Source: Symbiodinium natans (lineage: Eukaryota; Sar; Dinophyceae; Suessiales; Symbiodiniaceae). Taken from it: a stretch of DNA of 64,000 bases. How positions within the stretch are numbered: the stretch's first letter is position 1; every line of letters begins with the position of its first letter. The notes below the pieces were generated by a model. That model was not told the DNA's origin, ran no database searches, and saw only the letters and a list, made by a program, of their open reading frames with translations. Made by a program: the position numbers and the translations under genes. Below are positions 57,234 to 64,000 of this stretch, piece by piece. The stretch covers positions 613,163 to 677,162 of the forward strand of contig CAJNDS010001313.1 in assembly GCA_905221605.1 (NCBI GenBank), written 5' to 3'.

Positions 57234-57378
57234 CTGCATTGTTGCGCACAATTAGTTGCTCAAACCCTGTAACCCCCCCTCCCCCACTTTAAACCCTGAA
57301 CCCTAAACCCTAAACCCTAAACCCTACAAGCCCTAGACCCCAAACAGGGTCACGCTCCTCTCCTGTCGGCTCTTTAAG

Positions 57379-57457
57379 TTTTTCCTCGCTCCGCGTTGTC
57401 TTGCAATACCGGAGTGAAGGCGGTGCTCCGCCAACGCAACGCCAATTATTTTTCTCG
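57379..57457 (+). CDS. exon candidate
   Basis: GGCTCTTTAAG acceptor, FPRSALSCNTGVKAVLRQRN and ANYFS, CG|GTAGGC donor. Confidence 0.35.
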
Positions 57458-57479
57458 GTAGGCCCTTGGGACATGTTTT

Positions 57480-57612
57480 GTATTTTCCCTTTGTGGGTTT
57501 AGGAGGATCATATTGGGTTTAAGAGGATCATATTCAGGAATATCTCATTATTTTCCCTTACTGGATTTAAGAGAATCATATTGGGTTGAAGAGGATCAGA
57601 ATCAAGAATATT
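57480..57612. repeat. about 65-base tandem duplication
   Basis: TATTTTCCCTT...GGATTTAAGAGRATCATATT GGGTT...AGAGGATCA...AGGAATAT occurs twice (57480-57546, 57547-57612), each with an internal GGRTTTARGAGGATCATATT repeat. Confidence 0.75.
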
Positions 57613-57668
57613 CTTTCAGAGGGTTTTCAGGGGCCATCCTAGTTTTTCTGCCTTGACTCAGCGCCTCT

Positions 57669-57939
57669 TCAAGAGAAGAGTGTGGCGACGGGCAGTTCCA
57701 CGGATTTTGTCTCACAGAGCTCTCGCAGAAGTCTTTTGAGTTGTTGCCCGAGTACCAGCAGTCTTGCACCCGCGAACCAGTGAGCTGAAAGTTTCTAATC
57801 CCTAAGCCCCAAACCCTAAACCCTACACCCCAAACCCTAAACACCCTGAACACTCTAAACCCGAAACCCAACCCGAAGAAAGTCTTGATGCCTCAGCTGG
57901 AGACTCAAACAGCTGCAACCTCCTGTTTGGGAGCCCCCG
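57669..57939 (-). CDS. two-exon minus-strand model across a telomere-like intron
   Basis: Exon 57939-57873 (GGAAAG acceptor, RGLPNRRLQLFESPAEASRL, donor G|GTTGGG) and exon 57784-57669 (AACTTTCAG acceptor, HWFAGARLLVLGQQLKRLLR, ELCETKSVELPVATLFS, TGA) join in phase. The intron 57785-57872 is CCCTAAA/CCCCAAA sequence on the plus strand. An alternative phase-0 frame of the second exon reads DCWYSGNNSKDFCESSV and stays open longer. Confidence 0.4.
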
Positions 57940-58009
57940 CTTTCCAGGGTTTAGGGTTTAGGCTTTAGGCTTTAGGTTTTAGGCTTTAGGGTTCTTACAT
58001 TTTGAAGGG

Positions 58010-58065
58010 CACTTAAACTCAATAAGGAACCGAATCTTTTAATGCTATCCCAACCATGAACTAGT
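58010..58065. mobile_element. element F, copy 2
   Basis: ACTTAAACTCAATAAGGAAC...TTAATGCTATCCCAACCATG AACTAGT. A family A-like right part (GGGCACCCTAC...GGGTAGCCTAGTAG) follows to 58120. Confidence 0.6.
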
Positions 58066-58308
58066 TGAGCAAAAGAAATGGGCACCCTACCTGTGTCCTT
58101 GCAGCTGGGTAGCCTAGTAGTAGAGTAGGGCAGCCTTTTAACCTTTAGTTTGGGGGGGGGGGGTATGAGAAACCCCCCAATCTTTCCCAAGGGTCAACGT
58201 TAGTTCGTTTAAGCGGGTTTCAGGGTTTAGGGTTTAGGGTCCCTAGGATGCTGGACAACTACGGGCAGGATCAGCCCCCCCCCAGCCTAGCGGGATCCTA
58301 AGCAGAAG

Positions 58309-58398
58309 GCCGGCACTTGGGCATGTGTCAATGCGACGTGGCCTGGGGCCACGTATGCTCTGAGTAGATTTATCGCATGGGTGCTGCCTAAACCCTAA
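58309..58398 (+). CDS. 29-codon terminal exon
   Basis: GCAGAAG acceptor, AGTWACVNATWPGATYALSR then FIAWVLPKP with a telomeric TAA. Another small frame (MLDNYGQDQPPPSLAGS) lies just upstream at 58240-58295. Confidence 0.35.
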   Translation, partial: AGTWACVNATWPGATYALSRFIAWVLPKP

Positions 58399-58418
58399 AC
58401 CCTAAACCCTAAACCCTA

Positions 58419-58508
58419 ATGCTTGCGACGGCATTGACGGCACGGTTGCAGGGGGCTGTGAGAGGGGTGATCGAGGCTTCCAGCGGTGCCTTTTGCGACT
58501 CGCTCTAA
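58419..58508 (+). CDS. small ATG-to-stop frame
   Basis: MLATALTARLQGAVRGVIEA then SSGAFCDSL, TAA. An internal GTTGCAG could be an acceptor. Confidence 0.35.
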   Translation: MLATALTARLQGAVRGVIEASSGAFCDSL

Positions 58509-58665
58509 ACCCGTAAACCCTAAACCCTAAGACCCTAAACCCCCTAACCCCCTAAACCCCTAAACCCTTAAACCCCTAAACCCCTTAAACCCCTTAAACC
58601 CCTTAAACCCCTAAACCCCTAAATCCTAAACCCCCTAAATCCTAAACCCTAAACCCTAAACCCTT
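58500..58665. repeat. C-strand tract with CCCCTAAA and CCCCTTAAA units
   Basis: 8- and 9-base variants in blocks between 58535 and 58620. Confidence 0.9.
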
Positions 58666-58666
58666 T

Positions 58667-58741
58667 ATGGCCAACCGAGGCGCAGATTCCCAGAACCTTC
58701 AAATCGGACCACGAGTCGGCCCTTATTTCCCTCTTTTTGAA
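58667..58741 (+). CDS. possible first exon with telomeric donor
   Basis: ATG, MANRGADSQNLQIGPRVGPY then FPLFE, GAA|GTTTAGGG. If unspliced it stops two codons later. Confidence 0.4.
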
Positions 58742-58850
58742 GTTTAGGGTTTAGGGTTTAGGGTTTAGGGTTTAGGGTTTAGGGTTTAGGGTTTAGGGTT
58801 TAGGGTTTAGGGTTTAGGGTTTAGGGTTTAGGGTTTAGGGTTTAGGGCTG
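58741..58850. repeat. G-strand telomeric tract
   Basis: Fifteen perfect units. Confidence 0.95.
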
Positions 58851-59273
58851 TTTCGGTATAAGCCCCTGCAAGCCGAAGAGGGCACACGTTTATTCCTAGG
58901 TGACTCCTTCTAGTCAAGGTTCTAGGGGTTTAGGGTTTAGGGTTTAGGGTTTAGGGTTTAGGGCCTTGGCTTGTTTCTTGGGGTTTAGGGCTTAGGTTTA
59001 GGGATGACTTGCATTCCTGAAGGTTTGGCTCTCCCCCAGTTCTGGTCACCCTAAACCCTGAACCCTAAACCCTAAGCCCAAAATACTAAACCCTTTCGCC
59101 GAGGCCAGCCTCGCAAGCTCTCATTCCTTTAGGGTCCAGAGGGCGGGAAGGTTTAGGGTTTAGGGTTTAGGGCTCTTGGTTTGGGGGCTGGGGGCTTGGG
59201 GTTGACTGGAAGTTCAGGGTTTAGGGTCAAAAGGCTATTTACCCCACTATGCCAGGTCTTACATAGGGCTCAG

Positions 59274-59542
59274 GCTTTTGGATGCGGAGCTTTCGAGGCA
59301 GCACTCAGCCAACTATCCGACTTGCACAACGCAAGCCGTTGATCACAAGAACGTGTCCTTTCTGTCTTTCGCACGGCTTGCCAGGGGCTTCATCCAAGGA
59401 CGTGTCCCCCTGAACCCGAATGTACTCAAAGCCTGGAAGAACCAGCCCCTCCCGCCTATCTGTAGATGGTAAGGGAGATTATGAAGATATCCCAAAGACC
59501 TTGCCTAGAAGTTTGTTTATCGGGTACTGTTATCACCTTTAG
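59274..59542 (+). CDS. two-exon gene end, unknown protein
   Basis: Exon 59274-59468: GGCTCAG acceptor, LLDAELSRQHSANYPTCTTQ, VDHKNVSFLSFARLARGF, QGRVPLNPNVLKAWKNQPL and PPICR, donor TG|GTAAGG. Intron 59469-59511 (43 bases). Exon 59512-59542: GAAG acceptor, LFIGYCYHL, TAG. Phase-consistent. Good length and signals for this window. Confidence 0.55.
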
Positions 59543-59666
59543 AAACATCCATGGCCACGCAAGAAAGTGTTCTTTGTTGGGGGGGGGGGTGAGGGGGAGT
59601 GTGCTGGACGGCACACAGCGTACTCAGAAAGCCCTAAACCCTAAACCCTAAACCCTAAATCCCAAG

Positions 59667-59943
59667 TCTTCGACTCCCCGTGGCTGAGCCGAGAGGCGGT
59701 CTCCCGCCTCTCCTCCGCGCCCGCCGCGTCGAGCAGAAAAGGTTTAGGGTTTGGGGTTTGAGGTTTGGGGTTTAGGGTTTAGGGTTTAGGGTTTAGGGTT
59801 TAGGGTTTAGGGTTTAGGGTTTGGGGCTCAGGGCTTAGGGCTTAGGGTTTAGGGTGTAGGGTTTAGGGTTTGACGATCTGGCCCGCAAGCGTGCCCCGGA
59901 ACCCAAAACCCTAAGCCCGAAAGCGCAGGACAAAAAGGCTTAA
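59667..59943 (+). CDS. two exons joined by a 125-base all-telomeric intron
   Basis: Exon 59667-59741: CCCAAG acceptor, FDSPWLSREAVSRLSSAPAA then SSRK, donor G|GTTTAGGG. Intron 59742-59866 contains only TTTAGGG, TTTGGGG, TTTGAGG and TTAGGGC units and ends TTTAG. Exon 59867-59943: FDDLARKRAPEPKTLSPKAQ DKKA, TAA. Phases agree (one base plus two). Both exons are basic and helix-forming. Confidence 0.5.
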
Positions 59944-59999
59944 GCCACCACCCTACGCCCAGAAACTCGAGCTAGAACATACCAAGGTGCTCAGCACAG

Positions 60000-60320
60000 G
60001 AGTGCAGGGAATAAGGCACCCTTTACAATCCCAAAAAGGTGGCAGAAGGTAGTACCACTTCCTTCAATCCCGAACGGGAAATTCGGCTCTAACCTAAGTA
60101 CATTACCCCAAGAGTCAGGAGACTCCTACACCCTAAACCCTAAACCCTTGAAGTTGTAGTGTTGGGTTGGACCCTTCTTTTGGACCCTTAAGGTAGTGCA
60201 AGGGAAATCCTGGGAGTAGATTCAGGGGAACCTCTAGGGGTACAGCCTTAGGTGCACGAGTCTGGCTCCTGTCAAAAGGGACCCTTAACTACCTGAGTAG
60301 CTGAATGAGTCTACTTTAAT
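60000..60320. mobile_element. element D-like decayed sequence
   Basis: GTGCACGAGTCTGG (60252) and GGACCCTTAAGGTAGTGCAA (60182) match element D parts in reverse orientation. No gene seen here. Confidence 0.4.
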
Positions 60321-60419
60321 CCCCTATGGAACTGAAAGTGTACATAGCACGCCTCGCAGTTTGAGCTCGACGCGGGGATCCTCTAGCTTCGGGCTTCGGG
60401 GTTTTCAGGTTTGGGCTCT

Positions 60420-60600
60420 TCGGGTTTAGGGTTTCGGGTTGAAGGTTTCGGGTTTGGGGCTAAGGGTTTCGCGTGAAGGGCTTAGGGTTTCGGGTTTAGA
60501 GTTTGGGGTTTAGGGTTCGGGCGGAAACCCTAAACCCTGAACCCTGAACCCTGAACCCGAAACCCGAAACCCTCAACCCTAAACCCTAAATCCTAAACCC
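60420..60600. repeat. degenerate G-strand then C-strand units facing each other
   Basis: TTTCGGG-type units to 60525, then CCCTAAA/CCCTGAA. Confidence 0.75.
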
Positions 60601-60628
60601 TAAACCCTAAAGACCAGACCACTGCGAG

Positions 60629-60695
60629 CAGCCTTCGCGTAGCGCAGGCGGTCTCCCTACCTGCTGGCTCGTGGGGGGCCCCTGTTTGGGGTTAG
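60629..60695 (+). CDS. short terminal exon candidate
   Basis: GCGAG acceptor, SLRVAQAVSLPAGSWGAPVW G, TAG. Confidence 0.3.
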
Positions 60696-60699
60696 CGTG

Positions 60700-60830
60700 T
60701 GGGTTTAGGGTTTAGGGTTTAGGGTTTAGGGTTTAGGGTTTAGGGTTTAGGGTTTAGGGTTTAGGGTTACAATAGGGTTTAGGGTTTAGGGGTCAGGGTT
60801 TAGGTTTCAGGGTTTAGGGTTTAGAGTCAA
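60700..60830. repeat. G-strand telomeric tract
   Basis: Eleven perfect units, one ACAATAGGG break at 60768, then degenerate. Confidence 0.9.
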
Positions 60831-60979
60831 GGGCCGCCTATCCCCCGCCCTTCGCCGACAAGTACACCCATTCTACTTGAATAATATCTGGGAAAGAACT
60901 CAGAGGTTTTTGAGGACCCGTCTAGGATGACGTTACAGGGAATCATTAAATATTTCGGGCGGGTTTTTCTGTTCTTTAG

Positions 60980-61025
60980 GGTTGATGAAGCCTGGCTTTT
61001 TTTGGCAGCATTTTGGGAACCCTAA
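60980..61025 (+). CDS. short terminal exon after a strong acceptor
   Basis: GGTTTTTCTGTTCTTTAG acceptor, VDEAWLFLAAFWEP, TAA. A second frame reads LMKPGFFWQHFGNPK and stops. Confidence 0.3.
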
Positions 61026-61102
61026 GTAGAAGCGGCGGACCTTTTTGATTGGGGAGTGTACCATGGTGTGACTGGCTCTTGTAGAAGGCTCAGCTCTCAG
61101 GT

Positions 61103-61371
61103 GTGATCTACATGAGGAACCGGGTGGGGAGGGGGGGAGGAGCGGGGGGAGGAGCGGTGGAGGTGCCTATGTTCCCCAAAAGAGGCCTGGAAGGTCAGGT
61201 GATCCGGTATGGTGTACCCTCCTCGGCTCCTTGTGAGATAGCCCTTATTCCTTTTGGGTGGGTTTTCGGCTCCCTTTTCACCCATTCAACAAGAACATCT
61301 CCCTCCAAGCCCCTTGTTAAACCCCAAGAAGGTTACCCGTGGTTTCAGTTGCTTTCTCTTCGATCGCAGGT
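61103..61371 (+). CDS. 90-codon open frame, partly element-like
   Basis: CTCTCAG acceptor, MRNRVGRGG, RGLEGQVIRYGVPSSAPC, IALIPFGWVFGSLFTHST and PWFQLLSLRSQ, CAG|GTGTAA donor. Bases 61235-61352 resemble family A (AGCCCTTATTCC, GGCTCCCTT, AAGCCCCTTGTTAAACCCCA AGAAGG), so it may be an element, not an exon. Confidence 0.35.
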
Positions 61372-61710
61372 GTAACCCTACACCCACTAAACCGAGCCAA
61401 AGCACCCAAACCCTGCACCCTAAACCCTAAACCCTAAACCCTAAACCCTAAACCCTCCAAGTCCCCCAAAATCCCCTAACATTAAGCCCCCAAGCCCTGC
61501 GGTCCAGATCCCTCAATGCCGGCTTCACCCTGACAACGGAGGCAGCCTTCTGAGAGGTTCAGGGCTTGTAGGGCGTAGGGTTTAGGGTTTAGGGTTTAGG
61601 GGTTAGGGGTTTGGGGTTTAGGGTTTAGGGTTTAGGGTTTAGGGTTTAGGGTATAGGGCTTAGCGGAGCAGGTTGTGGCAGCGGTGGTAGAGTTCTTTCT
61701 TCTTGATCAT

Positions 61711-61869
61711 TCATGCCTGCGGACACGTAAGTAGATAGAGTGGCTTAAAGTTCTTGAAGCTGACAAAAGGCAAGAACGACGTGGCGAAGACGTTCAGCAC
61801 GCCCACGGCCCAAACAAAGGAGCCTGGCCAATCACAGACTAGCAACTGGTACAGCAGGCGCCGTAAACC
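61711..61869 (-). CDS. hydrophobic 52-codon exon with telomeric acceptor
   Basis: Minus strand: TTAG acceptor, GLRRLLYQLLVCDWPGSFVW, AVGVLNVFATSFLPFVSFKN, FKPLYLLTCPQA, TGA. The middle would form a membrane segment. On the plus strand EQVVAAVVEFFLLDHSCLRT precedes a consensus GTAAGT donor (61727) and is a serious alternative. Confidence 0.4.
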   Translation of the reverse strand, partial: GLRRLLYQLLVCDWPGSFVWAVGVLNVFATSFLPFVSFKNFKPLYLLTCPQA

Positions 61870-62114
61870 CTAAGCCCTCAACCCTAAACCCTGAAGCCCA
61901 AGCCCTAAACCCCTCCCCTCCCGTCCCCACATGTCCCCTGACTCGTGCGCTTCTGGCACCTTACGGGAACCTCTTCAAGTACGTGATCCAACCCGTGCTG
62001 TGTTATCTACCGGCTTTTGCGTGTTTAGGGCGTTTGGGGCACTTGGGGGGGTGGGGGGGGAGGGGCCTCTGACCCCTAAACCCTAAACCCTAAACCCTGG
62101 CCCCAAAAGGGTAT

Positions 62115-62201
62115 TTATATAGGGCTTAGGAGGACAGGAACATCTGCTTCTTGCAAGTCCTGTGGAGGCTGGCGCCTCTGGGTCTGCTTCCGCGAGGCTT
62201 T
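62115..62201 (-). CDS. 28-codon terminal exon
   Basis: Minus strand: ATGTGCAG acceptor, KASRKQTQRRQPPQDLQEAD then VPVLLSPI, TAA. Confidence 0.4.
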   Translation of the reverse strand, partial: KASRKQTQRRQPPQDLQEADVPVLLSPI

Positions 62202-62224
62202 CTGCACATGAGGGTCAGGTTTCG

Positions 62225-62300
62225 GGTTTAGGGTTTGGGGTTTGGGGTTTAGGGTTTGGGGTTTGGGGTTTGGGGTTTGGGGTTTGGGGTTTGGGGTTTG
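62225..62300. repeat. TTTGGGG-variant tract
   Basis: TTTGGGG with a few TTTAGGG. Gives repetitive GFGVWGL frames that are not genes. Confidence 0.9.
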
Positions 62301-62322
62301 GTGTTCAAGGTCTCCCCCCGGA

Positions 62323-62361
62323 AATGTCCACCACAACCCTTCGAACCTTTGGAGGATTCAT
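62323..62361 (+). CDS. possible first exon
   Basis: ATG, MSTTTLRTFGGFM, then GTTTGGG donor-like sequence. Very short. Confidence 0.25.
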
Positions 62362-62699
62362 GGTTTGGGATTTGGGCCGTGGGCTTTCGGGTTTGGCATG
62401 TGCGGTTTTGGGCTTGGGCTTGGGATTTTCCCGGTTTGAGATATGGGATTGATCTGGCGTTTGGATTTGGGCTTAGGGTCCACGGCTGGGTTTGGGATTT
62501 CAGCAAAAAGGATTTAGGATCCTTCCTGTTTTTTCACTTTTGCGGGTCGTTTCAGTAGCTACGAAGCCTAGGTAACCCTAAACCCTAAACCCAAAATCTT
62601 GTTGTATGATTTGAAAGCCTGAGCGCCCCGGTTTGGGGTTTAGGGTTTAGGGTGAGCCTGACCCCTGCAACCCCAAACAGCAGCAACCGATTTCGGCCT

Positions 62700-62960
62700 C
62701 CTCCCAAAACCCTAAACCCTGAATCACCCTACGTACATCCTCAACTCAACCCCTAACCCTGCGTCTGAAACCCCAAAACCCCTAAACCCTGCGCACGGAA
62801 CCTAAACCCGAAACCCCCAAACCCTATACAGAACCCTAAACCCCTAAACTCCCAAACCCCTGAACCCCTAAACTCCTAAAACCCCCAAACTCCTAAGCCC
62901 CCAAAACCCCTATAGCCCCTAAACCCTAACCCCTGAACCCTAACACCCGTAAACCCTCAT
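62700..62960. repeat. degenerate C-strand region
   Basis: CCCTAAA, CCCCTAAA, CTCCTAAA, CCCCAAA units mixed. Confidence 0.8.
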
Positions 62961-62978
62961 GGCTTTCTCTCCTCACAG

Positions 62979-63051
62979 GCACTTTGCCTGCGCGGCCAGG
63001 GCGAGCGCCTGGGCCGCAGCGCTGGAAACGGCGCGGCCTCGGCCACCCGAG
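62979..63051 (+). CDS. GC-rich exon with strong acceptor
   Basis: GGCTTTCTCTCCTCACAG acceptor, HFACAARASAWAAALETARP RPPE, GAG|GTGGGC donor. A second frame (ALCLRGQGERLGRSAGNG) is open too. The alanine-rich helix frame fits the donor in phase 0. Confidence 0.4.
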
Positions 63052-63069
63052 GTGGGCCCTGGGCCTTCT

Positions 63070-63450
63070 TTGGGGTTTGGGCTTAGGGTTTGGGGTTTTG
63101 GAAGTTTAGGGGTTTAGGGGTTTAGGGGTTTAGGGGTTTAGGGGTTTAGGGGTTTAGGGGTTTAGGGTTTAGGGTTTAGGGTTTGGGGTTTGGGGTTTGG
63201 AGTTTGGGGTTTGGGGTTTTAGGAGTTCAGGGTTTAGAGGTTTTTAGGGGTTTAGGGATTTGGGAGTTTAGGGGTTGAGGGTTTAGAGGTTGAGCGGCTC
63301 AAGGTTTAGGGTTCGGGTTCGCGGCTTTTTTAGGGGGGGGGGGGGTTGGGCGTTTAGGGTGTCAGGGCGGGTGTTGGTCTGTTTAGGGTTTAGGGGTTAG
63401 GGTTCAGGATTTAGAGTTTAGGGTTTAGGGTTTATTTAGGGTTTAGGGTG
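63070..63450. repeat. G-strand tract with TTTAGGGG units
   Basis: A run of eight TTTAGGGG at 63105-63165, then TTTGGGG and mixed units. A G run at 63332. Confidence 0.85.
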
Positions 63451-63477
63451 GTCTGTTTTGGGTGCTGGGGCTGAAGG

Positions 63478-63546
63478 GTCCAGGCGGGCTCGGCGGCTTG
63501 AGGGGCTTTCTGCTGGTGGAGTGTTGGGTTTCCGGCGTCGGTCGGG
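63478..63546 (+). CDS. exon candidate, telomeric donor
   Basis: TGAAG acceptor, SRRARRLEGLSAGGVLGFRR RS, GG|GTTTAGGG. Confidence 0.3.
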
Positions 63547-63587
63547 GTTTAGGGTTTAGGGTTTCGGGTTTAGGGTTTAGGGTTCAG

Positions 63588-63767
63588 CAGCTCCGGGTCG
63601 AGCAATCTCCAGTAGAGCCGCTGTTTGGGCTCTCGAAAAAAACCCACCCACCCAGACAATCCCAAAACATTAAGAAACAAAAAGTTTATATTTTTTATCA
63701 GCAAGCCCTGTCCTCCAACCTCACTCTGTCATGGACCATCCTATCCACGAACCATTTCATCGGGCAT

Positions 63768-63770
<3 letters not shown>
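63588..63770 (+). CDS. 60-codon open segment before the poly-G
   Basis: TTCAGCAG acceptor, LRVEQSPVEPLFGLSKKTHP, QNIKKQKVYIFYQQALSSNL, LSWTILSTNHFIGH. The frame continues into a meaningless glycine run. End undefined. Confidence 0.35.

Positions 63771-63860
<90 letters not shown>
63768..63860. repeat. uninterrupted poly-G, about 92 bases
   Basis: The longest homopolymer in the window. Could be a genuine G tract or a sequencing/assembly artefact. Confidence 0.9.
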
Positions 63861-63861
<1 letters not shown>

Positions 63862-64000
63862 ATGACCCTTAAGCCACGAAGAAATTAGCCACGAAGAAAT
63901 TACCCTTAGCCACGAAGGAACTGACCCTTAGCCACGCAGAAATGAAATTACCCTTCGCCACGAAGAATTATTGACCCTTAGCCACGAAGACTTAGCCACG
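63861..64000. repeat. TTAGCCACGAAG tandem array, cut by the window end
   Basis: About seven imperfect copies of CCTTAGCCACGAAGAAATTA with ATGACC/ACTGACC spacers of variable length. Unlike any other sequence in the window. Confidence 0.9.

Noticed and set aside
62162-62506. Several frames of 60-100 codons over a TTTGGGG tract
   Set aside because: Same artefact of stop-free variant units. Only 62115-62201 minus and a short ATG piece at 62323 were kept.
63462-63888. Frames running into long glycine runs
   Set aside because: The glycine comes from the 92-base poly-G. Only the part before it is listed, with low confidence.

Overview
The window looks like nuclear DNA of a unicellular eukaryote with plant/alveolate-type telomere repeats (TTTAGGG). 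There are no bacterial operons, ribosome-binding sites, rRNA or tRNA genes that I can see. Tracts of TTTAGGG / CCCTAAA and their variants recur every few hundred bases from end to end, in both orientations. Between them lie short unique segments of about 60-400 bases. Many of these carry a single short open exon with a plausible AG acceptor and GT or GC donor. Splice-competent inverted-repeat elements (introner-like) are also dispersed through the window. TTTAGGG telomeres, GC-AG introns and introners together fit a dinoflagellate or related alveolate best (an Amoebophrya-like syndinian is one candidate). Other algae with TTTAGGG telomeres are not excluded. This is inference.

Layout. 1-12 kb: telomeric tracts of several sequence variants, a cysteine-rich secreted/GPI-type gene at 3685-4584 with an introner, and exon candidates on both strands. 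12-25 kb: more exon candidates, a four-exon gene at 15828-16581, a divergent tandem array at 19.3-20.0 kb, and a gene at 22268-22577 with an all-telomeric intron. 25-35 kb: an 810-bp terminal-inverted-repeat element with an internal minisatellite, then long variant tracts. 35-45 kb: the densest set of gene models (36637-37176, 40433-41219, 41940-42252, 44035-44423) mixed with introner families. 45-64 kb: exon candidates between tracts, more element copies, a gene with an all-telomeric intron at 59667-59943, and at the end a 90-bp poly-G run followed by a short non-telomeric tandem array.

How the parts may work together. A G-strand tract read in the sense direction begins with GT (GTTTAG) and ends with AG (TTTAG), so it is a ready-made GT-AG intron. 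Several phase-consistent gene models here have introns made only of telomeric or telomere-like sequence. Perfect tracts also place a stop codon in all three frames, because a 7-base unit cycles through every frame, so unspliced reading ends within a few codons. The terminal-repeat elements tend to end in CTTGG...CCAAG(TAG), and at two sites the element itself reads as a GC-AG intron.

Caution on exon calls. A 60-base segment is open in at least one of six frames more often than not, and telomeric tracts supply GT and AG for free. Single short exons are therefore weak evidence and carry low confidence. The best supported are the longer or multi-exon, phase-consistent models: 3685-4584, 15828-16581, 36637-37176, 40433-41219, 41940-42252, 24632-25281, 59274-59542 and 44035-44423. 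No gene was recognised well enough for a symbol.
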